Assembly: GCA_900316505.1 (NCBI GenBank)
Contig: ONDH01000003.1
Location: forward strand, 1 to 64,000
DNA: 64,000 bases
DNA from: an uncultured Prevotellaceae bacterium
GTDB taxonomy: Bacteria > Bacteroidota > Bacteroidia > Bacteroidales > Bacteroidaceae
Direction: 5' to 3'
The translations under genes were made by a program, and so were the position numbers. The notes under the pieces are model-generated. The model made no database searches. It was given only the letters and a program-made list of their open reading frames with translations, and was not told where the DNA came from. Positions 43,440-52,075 of this stretch are shown here, one piece after another (the stretch's first letter is position 1; every line of letters starts with the position of its first letter).

Positions 43440-44420
43440 ATGGCTGAAATCAAAACAATCGGAATTGTCACTTCGGGCAATGATGCCCCTGGTATGAACA
43501 GCGCTATTCGTGCCGTCACACGTGGCGCTATCTATAACGGGCTTAAAGTGAAAGCCGTTCTTCATGGATATAAAGGGCTCATCGAAGGCGACATCGTTGA
43601 GTTTGAAACCCAGAGCGTCAGCAATATCATTCAGTATGGTGGTACAATCCTCAAATCTTCCCCGTCAAAGGAGTTCAAGAATTCCGAAGGGAGAAAGAAA
43701 GCATACGAAAACTTGGTGAAGGAAGGCATTGACGCTTTGATTGTGATAGGTGGTGATGGCACCATTCAGGGTGCACGCATCTTTGCGCAGGAATTCAACT
43801 ATCCTTGCATCGCCATCCCAGCCACTATCGACAATAACCTCTGTGGCACCGACACCACTATTGGCTATGACACAGCTCTCAATACCATCATGCAGACGGT
43901 TGATAAAATCCGCGACACTGCCACCAGTCACGAATGTCTTTTCTTTGTCGAAGTGATGGGTGACGGTGCAGGTTTCCTTGCTCTCAACAGTGGTATTGCA
44001 GCAGGTGTGGAAGAAGCTATCGTGCCCACTGTGGAAGTGGAAGATGAACAGCTTCGCCATTTCATTCAGCAGGGATTCCGCAAGACCAAAGGAAGTTCCA
44101 TTGTGCTTGTGGCAGCCAACGAACAGACAGGAGGAGCCATGCATTATGCCGAACTTGCCAAGAGCCAATACCCCAATCTTGATGTGCGTGTTTCCATTAT
44201 TGGGCATGCTCAACGTGGAGGACACCCCACTGCTCACGACCGCATCATAGCCAGTCGCATGGGAGCAGCTTCCATTCAAGCCATCCTCAAAGGACTTCGC
44301 AATGTGATGGTCGGCATTGATAATGATGAAATCGTCTATGTTCCCTTCTCTCGTGCCATCAAGGAAAACCGTGCTATTGACCGCAATCTCCTTGACATTC
44401 TTCACAACATCTCCATTTGA
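43440..44420 (+). CDS. pfkA: 6-phosphofructokinase homologue with divergent active site
   Basis: The 326 residues align along their whole length with PfkA ([60 protein letters not shown]). The catalytic base Asp131 in TIDNN is kept, as are the GGDGT loop and the QRGG arginine. Several usual residues are replaced: Asn14 for Gly in the SGGD motif, Pro75 where an ATP-contacting Arg is normal, Ala128 and Asn133 in what is usually PGTIDND, Cys166 for the Arg of the HER segment, and Asp175 for Arg in VEVMGR. It may be a paralogue with altered activity. It ends the long operon. Confidence 0.85.
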   Translation: MAEIKTIGIVTSGNDAPGMNSAIRAVTRGAIYNGLKVKAVLHGYKGLIEGDIVEFETQSVSNIIQYGGTILKSSPSKEFKNSEGRKKAYENLVKEGIDALIVIGGDGTIQGARIFAQEFNYPCIAIPATIDNNLCGTDTTIGYDTALNTIMQTVDKIRDTATSHECLFFVEVMGDGAGFLALNSGIAAGVEEAIVPTVEVEDEQLRHFIQQGFRKTKGSSIVLVAANEQTGGAMHYAELAKSQYPNLDVRVSIIGHAQRGGHPTAHDRIIASRMGAASIQAILKGLRNVMVGIDNDEIVYVPFSRAIKENRAIDRNLLDILHNISI

Positions 44421-44449
44421 GAAGGAGACATCTTTTTTTACAGTTTCCG

Positions 44450-44481
44450 AATCCTCGTCTTTTATGAAGGCGGGGATTTTT
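44450..44481 (+). terminator. Terminator at the end of the long parA-pfkA run
   Basis: A 12-bp stem (AATCCTCGTCTT with AAGGCGGGGATT, two G-T pairs) with a short TTATG loop is followed by TTT. It lies 30 bp past pfkA. Confidence 0.65.
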
Positions 44482-44498
44482 ATATCAAGAACAGTGAC

Positions 44499-45191
44499 CT
44501 ATAGGGAACCAAGTAAAAAGCGTAATACCACCTCATTGAAAGTGTCAGGGTTCTTATTCGCTATAAAATGATTGCCTGGTATAATCGAAAGCATTGCCTC
44601 TGGAATGGATTTTGCGATCAATCGGGTATGGCTGTCTTTAATCATGTCTTTTTCCCCGGCAATTACCAGTGTCGGATTTTGAATACAAGAGAGTTCTTCG
44701 GCTTTGACATTGGGATCATTTACCATCAACCCCAGCATTTCTGCGTTTTTTCTGGCTGCAGGACTCTTTGTGGCAAATAGTTTCGCTATTCGATAGCCGA
44801 TTTCGATGGGAATCTGCACTTTTCTTTTTACACCAGAGGCATTGAGATTGGCACCATTGAGAATCAGTTTTTCCACTCGCTCTGGGTGCATCAAGGCAAA
44901 GACCATCGCAATGTTGCCACCATCGGAGAAACCAAGGATGTGAGCCTTTTCTATCTGATGGAGGTTCATAAAATCCAAAAGGTCTTCTGCAAATTGGCGT
45001 ATGGAGAAAGAGGCTTCACCACGAGGTGTCTGCCCATGACCGCGTGTGTCAATGGCGATTACCCGGAAATGTTTTGCAAAGGGCTCCATTTGATGCACAA
45101 AGTAGCCACAATCCTCACCGTTTCCGTGTAGCAGAATAAGAGGAAACCCAGTTCCTTTTTCAATATAATAATGATTAATGTCCATCATCAT
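44499..45191 (-). CDS. Alpha/beta-fold hydrolase
   Basis: The 230-residue product has the alpha/beta-hydrolase layout: oxyanion segment LILLHGNGED, DTRGHGQTPRG, nucleophile Ser in LGFSDGGNIA, acid in VIAGEKDMI, and His in IPGNHFIA. Substrate unknown. Three consecutive Met codons (45191, 45188, 45185) could each serve as start. It is a single gene, convergent with pfkA. Confidence 0.9.
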   Translation of the reverse strand: MMMDINHYYIEKGTGFPLILLHGNGEDCGYFVHQMEPFAKHFRVIAIDTRGHGQTPRGEASFSIRQFAEDLLDFMNLHQIEKAHILGFSDGGNIAMVFALMHPERVEKLILNGANLNASGVKRKVQIPIEIGYRIAKLFATKSPAARKNAEMLGLMVNDPNVKAEELSCIQNPTLVIAGEKDMIKDSHTRLIAKSIPEAMLSIIPGNHFIANKNPDTFNEVVLRFLLGSL

Positions 45192-45222
45192 ATACCTTTA
45201 GGTGTCACAGGTCGGCACTCAT

Positions 45223-45291
45223 AACGAAATAATATGCGCTGTAAGAACGAAATATTATGCGCTGGGTGCGTGAAATGTGATGCGCACCGTG
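45223..45291. repeat. Tandem array of three 23-bp units flanked by an inverted repeat
   Basis: Units lie at 45223-45245, 45246-45268 and 45269-45291; the first two begin AACGAAATAATATGCGCTG or one base different, and the third is degenerate. An 8-bp inverted repeat, GTCGGCAC (45211-45218) and GTGCCGAC (45289-45296), brackets the array. Confidence 0.75.
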
Positions 45292-45313
45292 CCGACGTAG
45301 GGGACGAGACGGT

Positions 45314-46531
45314 TTATCGCTGATAACAGAAATAGTGCTTACGGATTTTTTTAGTGGCAAGCGATGTGCTCAGCATGTCGCTTGCTTCCGTTAGGTCGCG
45401 TGTGGTGCCGTCGTTGAAGCGGATTTCGATTTGGTCATCGTCGAGGCTGTACATGTCTTTTCCTACTTCAATGTTGGAAATGAGATAGTTGGCATCGTCG
45501 AGGGAAATGTGGTAGCGTTGTGCCAGTTCCTCGAGCTTTTCTTGTTTGTGCTCGTCGGAGAAGGGCTCGTCGCTCATCTCCACCTTGAAGATGTTGCGGT
45601 TGATGAAATCTTTGGCGAGCAAGGAAAGGATGGGGTCGGGATGGTCACACCACACCTTCATGGCTGACCAAATGTCGTTGTCATCAAGGGTGAGATAATG
45701 CTTTAAGCAATCGGGGTTGCTGAAGAAGGTGTTGCGGTCAATCGTGTTGTAGAGGAAGAAGCGAAGGGCAGGGGAGGCAAAGAGTTCCATTCCTTGATGA
45801 GCCAGTTGCTTGGCACGTAGGAGGGCGTTAATCATCACGTGCTCGGCAGCTACGGAGGTCTTGTGCAGATACACCTGCCAGTACATGAGGCGGCGGCTGA
45901 CGAGGTAGTTCTCGATGGAGTAGATGCCTTTCTTGTCCACCACCAGTTGGTCATCCACCATATCGAGCATGTCGATGATGCGTGAGGAACCGATGTTGGC
46001 TTCGTTCACCCCCGTGAAGAAGGCATCGCGCTTGAGGTAGTCAAGCCTGTCCATGTCGAGTTGTGAGGAGATGAGCTGGTGGAGGAAGCGTTTGGGGTAT
46101 TCGTCCTTGAAAATCTTGATGGCGAGAGAGAGTTGTCCGCGAAACTCGTCATTCATCTGTTCCATCACCATCAGCGAGATGTCCTCATGACTCACACCGC
46201 TGATGAGAGTGTGTTCCAATACATGACTGAACGGCCCGTGCCCGATGTCGTGCAAGAGGATGGCTGCCTGCACCGCTTCTGCCTCGCTGTCGAAGATGAA
46301 GTGTCCTTTCTGTTGCAGGGAAAAGATAGCCTTTCCCATCAGGTGGAAAGCACCCAACGAATGCTGAAAACGGGTGTGTTGTGCCCCTGGATAAACGATG
46401 TTGGCACCTCCCAGTTGCTTGATGCGGCTGAGACGGTAGAAGGCGGGATGGCGCACGATGTCGAGCAGCAAGCCGCGAGGTACGCGGATGAAGCCGAACA
46501 CGGGGTCGTTGATGATTTTAGCGGACTGCAC
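45314..46531 (-). CDS. HD-domain phosphohydrolase
   Basis: The 405 residues match the dGTPase-like HD family (YdhJ/SAMHD-like): QHTRFQHSLGAFHL supplies the first His, LLHDIGHGPFSHVLEH the HD pair, and DYLKRDAFFTGV a later acidic site. Members hydrolyse nucleotides such as dNTPs, but the substrate here is not shown by the sequence. It appears to be transcribed alone. Confidence 0.9.
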   Translation of the reverse strand: MQSAKIINDPVFGFIRVPRGLLLDIVRHPAFYRLSRIKQLGGANIVYPGAQHTRFQHSLGAFHLMGKAIFSLQQKGHFIFDSEAEAVQAAILLHDIGHGPFSHVLEHTLISGVSHEDISLMVMEQMNDEFRGQLSLAIKIFKDEYPKRFLHQLISSQLDMDRLDYLKRDAFFTGVNEANIGSSRIIDMLDMVDDQLVVDKKGIYSIENYLVSRRLMYWQVYLHKTSVAAEHVMINALLRAKQLAHQGMELFASPALRFFLYNTIDRNTFFSNPDCLKHYLTLDDNDIWSAMKVWCDHPDPILSLLAKDFINRNIFKVEMSDEPFSDEHKQEKLEELAQRYHISLDDANYLISNIEVGKDMYSLDDDQIEIRFNDGTTRDLTEASDMLSTSLATKKIRKHYFCYQR

Positions 46532-46840
46532 GATGAGAATTAGGAATTAGGAGTTAGGAAAGATGCGGCTGAGCGAGTACAGAGGTCAAACTGTTTGAAC
46601 TATGCCGAGCGTGAGCATCTTCGGCGAAGCCAATTAGGAGTTGCCATGCGGGATGCAAGCATCGCATTAGCTCAACTGTCAAATGTGGCTGAGGTTTTAT
46701 TGCGGCAAGCCGCCGAAAGAATAATAGGTAAAAACAAGTAAAAATAGATAAAAATATTATTCTTTATTTTTTATGTCTTTTTTTATATTTTTCTTTCGGT
46801 GCCAACGGCGCAATTAACTTTTGATGTTTATGTTTCACTG
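46532..46840. other. Repeat-rich intergenic region between the HD gene and pyrF
   Basis: No gene is seen in 309 bases. They contain an AATTAGGAATTAGGAGTTAG repeat (46538-46560), a TCAAACTGTTTGA palindrome near 46587, a second AATTAGGAGTT, the composite hairpin/TGTCAA repeat (46640-46684), and an A/T-rich stretch with AAGAATAAT...ATTATTCTT (about 46717-46765). Confidence 0.6.
46640..46684. repeat. Composite REP-like repeat, plus orientation
   Basis: GTTGCCATGCGGGATGCAAG continues with CATCGCATTAGCTCAACTGT. The GATG...CATC arms form a short hairpin. Copies of the same composite lie at 50606 (plus) and 62019-62073 (minus). Confidence 0.75.
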
Positions 46841-47656
46841 TCAACTTAAAAGCTTTGCCATTTGCTCTGCCACCTTTTTCGCTTCTTCGCCTGCCACCTC
46901 GGCAAACTTTTCGGTTTTGTCGGCATAGATGATGGCGCGTGAGGAGTTGACGATGAGACCGCAATCCTTGGTCATGCCATACTTGCACACCTCTTCGAGG
47001 CTTCCACCTTGTGCGCCGATGCCGGGAACGAGCAGGAAGTGGTCGGGAGCAATCTTGCGGACGTCCTCAAACATCTTGCCTTGTGTGGCACCTACGACGT
47101 ACATCATGTTGTCGGCATTTCCCCATTCCTGACTCTTCTTCAGCACTTTCTCAAACAGGCGTTCGCCGTTCTGGTCGGTGGTGAGTTGGAAGTCGTGGCT
47201 ACCCTTGTTGGAGGTGAGTGCCAAGAGAATCACCCATTTGCCTGGGTACTGGAGGAATGGTGTCACGCTGTCCTCGCCCATGTAGGGAGCCACCGTGAGG
47301 GCATCGAGGTTGATTTCCTCGAAGAAGGTGCGGGCATACATCGCGCTGGTGTTGCCGATGTCGCCACGTTTGGCATCCGCGATGATGAAGTGCTGGGGAT
47401 AGTTCTCGTTGAGGTACGTGATGGTCTTCTCGAACGAAATCCAGCCCTTCACGCCCATGCTCTCGTAGAAAGCGAGGTTGGGCTTGTATGCCACGCAATA
47501 GGGTGCTGTGGCGTCGATGATGGCCTTGTTGAAGGCAAAGATGGGGTCTTCCTCCTTCAGCAGGTGCTCAGGAATCTTCTTGATGTCGGTGTCGAGACCT
47601 ACACACAGGAAGGTCTTCTTCGTGAAAATCTGGTTGATGAGTTCTTTGCGTGTCAT
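46841..47656 (-). CDS. pyrF: Orotidine 5'-phosphate decarboxylase
   Basis: Last step of UMP synthesis. The 271-residue product is the longer PyrF type: [17 protein letters not shown] at the start, [16 protein letters not shown] with the catalytic Lys-Asp pair, [11 protein letters not shown] and [14 protein letters not shown]. It lies 17 bp after the DUF4153 gene, and this gene lies 9 bp after prfA, so the three are one transcription unit. Confidence 0.96.
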   Translation of the reverse strand: MTRKELINQIFTKKTFLCVGLDTDIKKIPEHLLKEEDPIFAFNKAIIDATAPYCVAYKPNLAFYESMGVKGWISFEKTITYLNENYPQHFIIADAKRGDIGNTSAMYARTFFEEINLDALTVAPYMGEDSVTPFLQYPGKWVILLALTSNKGSHDFQLTTDQNGERLFEKVLKKSQEWGNADNMMYVVGATQGKMFEDVRKIAPDHFLLVPGIGAQGGSLEEVCKYGMTKDCGLIVNSSRAIIYADKTEKFAEVAGEEAKKVAEQMAKLLS

Positions 47657-47673
47657 ATTGTTGTATGTTTTAG

Positions 47674-49416
47674 TTATTTCTTTTGTAGGACAAACCCCGT
47701 GACGTCAACCATGATGCTCTCGACCTTGTTCGTGCGAGAGTCGTTCAATGGGCTGATGCTGAAATGGGTCACCATGTATATATTGTGATTCGATGCACAA
47801 GGCAATGGGAAAGGCGCTGGCATAGAGTGTTTGTGAGCACGGAGTGTGTCGAGATTGACGAAGACGGTGTCAAGGGCTTCGCCTCTGAATTCAGCGACTA
47901 ACTGAACGATGTTCTGGTTGGGAGGAACTGTGACAGTCGGCGTGTAAACCCTGAATATCTTTTCGTATCCCTCTGATATGTCGATGGCAAAGTCCTCACA
48001 GCCGTTGCCGATATAGTAATTTTCTAAGATTGTTGATTGAGACGGTGTGTCGCTGAGGAAGTCGTAGTAGAAGTAAACCTCTGTGGTGTCCTTCACGTAG
48101 GCATCCGTGTAGTGGCTTCCGAAATATTCCCTCATGTATCTCATCTTGTCGTTCAGCTCGACAGCCTCCTCCTTGGTCAGGATGTGGAGGAGATGCTTGT
48201 ATTGCCGTTCGTTGAGCGGGAACTTCCTTACTCTTATCATGTCTGTGCTATACAGCATCTTCCTGATCTTGCTGTCCATGCAGTTGCGCGTGATGCTGAA
48301 ATAGTTGATAGGGAAAGCCGATGTGAGCAGGAAGATGAGGGCGAAGGAAATGGTGATCCAGTTGATGCGTCGTGCCTTGGTCTGGAAGAGCGTGATGCAG
48401 ACGAAGTAGAACCACAGGTTGAGGGTGATGAGGTAGAGGCGGCTGATGGTGACGCCGTAGTCGCTGAAACGGCGGATGATGCCGACCGTCATGAGCAGCA
48501 GCAGTGGCAGTATTGCCACAGGCAGATAGCGGGCGATGAAGTTGTCCGTGTTCTTGTTCTGCAACTTGCGGACAGGATAAAGTCCAAACTCAATGAGGAT
48601 GAGTCCCGCCATTGACACCACGACCAACATCGACACCTTGCCGTTGGGCAGTTCCCAACGAATGAGAATGAGGGTGGCATAGATGTATAGGACGATGATG
48701 TACAGCCCCTCTAACCCCAGGAACAGATAGCGTATGACGGCATTGAGGAAGTTGGAATCGAGGGGTTTCCTGTCGAACTTCTGCTCTCCCTGAGGAATGC
48801 GTCCGAGGAAAAGGAGCGTAGGCAGAAGCATGCCTATCAGCGTCTCTGCAATGAGCATCCATTTATACCCAAGGTCGATGTTGAAAAGGAAGTTGAAGGA
48901 TGTGAGCAGCAACACGAAGCCGCCAGACAGCACGTTGCCAATGAAATAGCAAATGATGGAGTTGAGGATAAGCCTCTTGGTGAAGTTCCACGAAGCGATG
49001 TTGTCTCTCTCCTTGAAGAACGAGAGGAAGAACAGCGAAAGCCATAGGGAGAGAATGGTGGCAGCGTGCGCCACGTAGAGTTCCCAGTTGGTTTGTCTCT
49101 CATCGCCTGTGGTGTGGTAAATATAGAAGGCATCAGCCAGCAACAGGAGGTGTGCCACGATGTTGACAATCAGCACCGTCCGTTGTTTCCGCCCGTCCTC
49201 TGCCCACAGACGCAAAGTGAGCGACAGCAGATACCCCACCGACAAATAGTAGACGATCGTGCCATTTGCTTGTCCGCTGAGCGTCTTCTCCTCATCAATA
49301 ATAAGGAAGATGAGGAATAGCGTCAAAGCCGTGATGAAAGCAACGGCAACGGGAAAACGCTTGATGCAATTCTGCAAAGCATTGATGATGGCTTCTGGGG
49401 CACTGGATAGCTTCAT
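47674..49416 (-). CDS. DUF4153-type multi-pass membrane protein
   Basis: The 580-residue product has about ten hydrophobic segments between residues 20 and 380 (such as [16 protein letters not shown] and [11 protein letters not shown]) and a soluble C-terminal domain of about 200 residues beginning [17 protein letters not shown]. The N-terminal pattern fits DUF4153, a Bacteroidota membrane family without a known role. It is wedged between prfA and pyrF, which I recall as adjacent in related genomes. Confidence 0.8.
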   Translation of the reverse strand: MKLSSAPEAIINALQNCIKRFPVAVAFITALTLFLIFLIIDEEKTLSGQANGTIVYYLSVGYLLSLTLRLWAEDGRKQRTVLIVNIVAHLLLLADAFYIYHTTGDERQTNWELYVAHAATILSLWLSLFFLSFFKERDNIASWNFTKRLILNSIICYFIGNVLSGGFVLLLTSFNFLFNIDLGYKWMLIAETLIGMLLPTLLFLGRIPQGEQKFDRKPLDSNFLNAVIRYLFLGLEGLYIIVLYIYATLILIRWELPNGKVSMLVVVSMAGLILIEFGLYPVRKLQNKNTDNFIARYLPVAILPLLLLMTVGIIRRFSDYGVTISRLYLITLNLWFYFVCITLFQTKARRINWITISFALIFLLTSAFPINYFSITRNCMDSKIRKMLYSTDMIRVRKFPLNERQYKHLLHILTKEEAVELNDKMRYMREYFGSHYTDAYVKDTTEVYFYYDFLSDTPSQSTILENYYIGNGCEDFAIDISEGYEKIFRVYTPTVTVPPNQNIVQLVAEFRGEALDTVFVNLDTLRAHKHSMPAPFPLPCASNHNIYMVTHFSISPLNDSRTNKVESIMVDVTGFVLQKK

Positions 49417-49425
49417 GATAGTTGC

Positions 49426-50538
49426 TTATAATTCCGCTTCCTTCAACCGCTCTGCATTTTCCGCCACGATGAGGTGGTCGATGCAGTCCTGGATGTCGCC
49501 ATCCATGAAGGCGGCGAGGTTGTAGATGGTGTAGTTGATGCGGTGGTCGGTGATGCGACCCTGCGGATAGTTGTAGGTGCGAATCTTTGCCGAGCGGTCA
49601 CCTGTGGAGACGAGCGTCTTGCGGCGAGAAGCGATGTCGTCGATGTACTTCTGATGTTCGCGGTCATAGATGTAGGTGCGCAGACGGGCAAGGGCACGTT
49701 CCTTATTCTTCGGCTGGTCACGCGTTTCCGTACACTCCACCAGAATCTCCTCCTTCTCGCCCGTGTTCGGGTTTGTCCACATATAGCGGGCACGCACACC
49801 CGACTCCACCTTGTTCACATTCTGACCACCAGCACCCGACGAGCGGAAGGTGTCCCACTTGATTTCACCCTCGTTAATCTGCACGTCGAAAGCCTCCGCT
49901 TCGGGCAATACAGCCACCGTAGCAGCCGAAGTGTGTACACGTCCCTGCGTCTCGGTGACAGGCACACGCTGCACACGATGCACCCCCGACTCATACTTCA
50001 TCGTGCCATACACATTCTCGCCCGTCACGTTGCAGATGATTTCCTTGTAGCCACCCACGGCGCCCTCCGAGAACGAAGACACCGTGAGGTGCCAGCCCTT
50101 CATCTCGCAGTATTTCGAGTACATGCGGAAGAGGTCGCCCGCAAACAGAGCCGCCTCGTCGCCACCCGTACCGCCACGGATTTCCAGCGTCACGTTCTTG
50201 CTGTCCTCAGGGTCGGCAGGGATGAGCAGGAGCTTGATTTCCTCCTCCAGCTCAGGGATACGCTTCTCGTTCACGGCGATTTCCTCACGTGCCATCTCCT
50301 TCATTTCGGGGTCATCCTCCATCGAGAGCATCTCCTTCGCCTCCTCCAAGCCCTTCACCGCGTTGATATACTCCTGTCGGGCTTCCATGATGTCCTCCAG
50401 GTTCTTGTATTCCTTTGTCAGCTGCACATACCGCTTCTGGTCGGCAATGACATTGGGGTCGGTAATGAGGGTTGACACCTCCTCAAATCGAGGCACCAAC
50501 CCCTCCAATTTTTCCAGTATCGTATTTTCTGTTGCCAT
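49426..50538 (-). CDS. prfA: Peptide chain release factor 1
   Basis: Recognises UAA and UAG and triggers peptide release. The 370 residues carry the recognition loop in RVPVTETQGRVHTS (PxT type, as in RF1) and the catalytic GGQ in SGAGGQNVNKVESGVR. A TAACTTTG -7 box lies 20 bp before the ATG. Confidence 0.97.
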   Translation of the reverse strand: MATENTILEKLEGLVPRFEEVSTLITDPNVIADQKRYVQLTKEYKNLEDIMEARQEYINAVKGLEEAKEMLSMEDDPEMKEMAREEIAVNEKRIPELEEEIKLLLIPADPEDSKNVTLEIRGGTGGDEAALFAGDLFRMYSKYCEMKGWHLTVSSFSEGAVGGYKEIICNVTGENVYGTMKYESGVHRVQRVPVTETQGRVHTSAATVAVLPEAEAFDVQINEGEIKWDTFRSSGAGGQNVNKVESGVRARYMWTNPNTGEKEEILVECTETRDQPKNKERALARLRTYIYDREHQKYIDDIASRRKTLVSTGDRSAKIRTYNYPQGRITDHRINYTIYNLAAFMDGDIQDCIDHLIVAENAERLKEAEL

Positions 50539-50557
50539 AGTGTCGTTATTTTGGGTG

Positions 50558-50565
50558 CAAAGTTA
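50558..50565 (-). promoter_or_regulatory. -7 box of the prfA operon
   Basis: TAACTTTG on the minus strand, 19 bp before the prfA ATG. The -33 position falls inside the adjoining AATTGAAAATTG repeat. Confidence 0.65.
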
Positions 50566-50572
50566 CTGCTTT

Positions 50573-50656
50573 TAATTGAAAATTGAAAATTGATAATTGA
50601 AAATTTGCCATGTGGAGTGTAAGCATCGCGTTAGCCTAACTGTCAACCGTCAACTG
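50573..50656. repeat. Composite repeat at the left edge of the accessory island, plus orientation
   Basis: It starts with AATTGAAAATTGATAATTG units, continues with GCCATGTGGAGTGTAAGCAT and CGCGTTAGCCTAACTG, and ends with TCAACCGTCAACTG. It matches the composite at 46640 and, inverted, the one at 62019-62073. Confidence 0.75.
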
Positions 50657-50769
50657 TAACGCTGTGGCAAAGCACAAAATACATCGTGTGTGGGACTTGT
50701 ATGACGAGAAAAATGTCTATCTCACGTGAAATATTCCTCCTAAAGGAGTGAATTTTCAGATTTTATGCT

Positions 50770-50777
50770 TACCTTTG
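50770..50777 (+). promoter_or_regulatory. -7 box of the toxin-antitoxin pair
   Basis: TACCTTTG, 27 bp before the antitoxin ATG. A CACGTG-centred near-palindrome (50718-50733) lies upstream. Confidence 0.6.
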
Positions 50778-50804
50778 TGCCCGAATCATTAACGAAATCA
50801 TTAT

Positions 50805-51074
50805 ATGGCAACAGCTGCAACCAACAAACTATGGGCATACATCGAAAGCCTTTCGCTTTCTCGCAGAGACCGCAACTGGTTGGCTGGAAAGCTTTTGGAG
50901 CCATCTTTCCAAGCAGACCCTTATGAGGTGAGCCCATCAGGTGACTCTTTTTTTGCAGACAGCCGCAATGTGAAGGCTGTCGAGCGCGATATTGCAGAGG
51001 CTCATCGCCCCAATGCGAAATTCACTCGTCTGGAGAGTAAGGAAGACATTATGGCCATGATTAATGATTTGTAG
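50805..51074 (+). CDS. Antitoxin of a YoeB-type toxin-antitoxin pair
   Basis: The 89-residue product is small and charged, with a helical N-terminus (TNKLWAYIESLSLSRRDRNW) and a disordered-looking middle, as expected for an antitoxin that wraps its toxin. The family is recognised mainly from its place 3 bp before a YoeB-like toxin. It should repress its own promoter, bind the toxin and be degraded faster than it. Confidence 0.75.
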   Translation: MATAATNKLWAYIESLSLSRRDRNWLAGKLLEPSFQADPYEVSPSGDSFFADSRNVKAVERDIAEAHRPNAKFTRLESKEDIMAMINDL

Positions 51075-51077
51075 TTC

Positions 51078-51359
51078 ATGACTTACGTTGTATATCTCTC
51101 AGAACAAGCGAAGAAGGAACTTGCTGTCATCAAACGTAGCGGCGACAAGAAGACTGTCAAGAAAGTGGCTGACTTGCTGCTTGAATTGCAGGAGCATCCG
51201 CGTACAGGTACTGGACAGGTTGAGCATTTGAAGCACTTCGTCTATGAAGAAACATGGTCGAGGCGCATCAACAAGCAGTACCGAATGATTTACGAAATTC
51301 ACGACTTTGAAGTGTATGTCTCTGTTGTCTCACTGCGATCTCATTACGGTGACAAGTAA
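51078..51359 (+). CDS. yoeB: Txe/YoeB-family mRNA interferase toxin
   Basis: The 93-residue product has the YoeB pattern: YVVYLSEQAKKELAVIKRSG, HPRTGTGQVEHLKH, ETWSRRINKQYRMIYEI, and the C-terminal SHYGDK with the catalytic His-Tyr pair. These RelE-fold toxins cut mRNA on the ribosome. The usual His of the KHRLVY segment is Gln-Tyr here (KQYRMIY). It sits at the edge of the accessory island, next to prfA. Confidence 0.9.
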   Translation: MTYVVYLSEQAKKELAVIKRSGDKKTVKKVADLLLELQEHPRTGTGQVEHLKHFVYEETWSRRINKQYRMIYEIHDFEVYVSVVSLRSHYGDK

Positions 51360-51544
51360 AATAACTCCAATGATTCGCCATGTCAGACCTGAAATATCTG
51401 CCTGTAAGTACTACCGTAACTGTCGTTGTTTTGAGTGCAACATTACGAAAAACGAGCGAAATGTTTGGGTGTTGCCGATATGCATTGTCTGAGTGTAAAC
51501 CACACAATTAATCTTTTGGGGGCAATTGAAAAATGATAAAAATA

Positions 51545-51580
51545 AAGAACCCGTGCAGTGTTCTGTGCGGGTTCTTGTTT
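51545..51580. terminator. Bidirectional terminator between the toxin gene and the primase unit
   Basis: A 13-bp stem AAGAACCCGTGCA/TGTGCGGGTTCTT has T-rich sequence on both sides (TTGTTTT on plus, TTTATTTTT on minus). It can end both convergent units. Confidence 0.8.
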
Positions 51581-51626
51581 TGATGTGCCGATGTGTGGTG
51601 CTTTGGTGCAGGGAATTTCGTGGTTT

Positions 51627-52064
51627 TCACTTTCCTTCCTTTTCTAACTGTAGCGGTGTAGCGGTGAGACGCTTACGTGGTTTCTTATTCACATTCAGCG
51701 GTGTGCTCTTCGGAAACGCGATGCTGTAGGCGCTGTCGAGGGCTTTCAAATTGACCTTATAGTAGCTGATGCCCAGTTTCACACTGACGATGGCCCTTAG
51801 CAGTTCACGATGCTTGCGCGGATAGAGCGACGGAGGCGGAAGTTCGTCCCATCCCGCCTGTTCGCAGCGGTTGCACACCTCCCAGATAAAGTCGTCGTTA
51901 GCCTCAAAGCCGAACCACGTTTTCAGCACCCTGCGGATGCAGAAGCGCTTGTACTGACCTCCGAGGAGGCGCCTCGTGCGCTCCAGCCGAAGCCAGAGCT
52001 GCACGAAGCATTCTTGGGTGTTCTCGATTTTCATCATTGCGGTAGCAAAATTTTCATTTTTCAC
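51627..52064 (-). CDS. Hypothetical protein downstream of the primase-helicase
   Basis: The 145 residues are not recognised. The middle is helical with aromatic residues (CFVQLWLRLERTRRLLGGQ, VLKTWFGFEANDDFIWEVC) and the C-terminus is basic. The first ATG lies in a GTGAAAAGTGAAAAATG repeat, so a start at Met10 (52037) is also plausible. It begins 11 bp after the primase stop and is probably its partner. Confidence 0.55.
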   Translation of the reverse strand: MKNENFATAMMKIENTQECFVQLWLRLERTRRLLGGQYKRFCIRRVLKTWFGFEANDDFIWEVCNRCEQAGWDELPPPSLYPRKHRELLRAIVSVKLGISYYKVNLKALDSAYSIAFPKSTPLNVNKKPRKRLTATPLQLEKEGK

Positions 52065-52075
52065 TTTTCACTTCT

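Noticed and set aside
49474-50475. 333-codon open frame on the plus strand
   Set aside because: Antisense to prfA, which is certain from its GGQ and PxT motifs.
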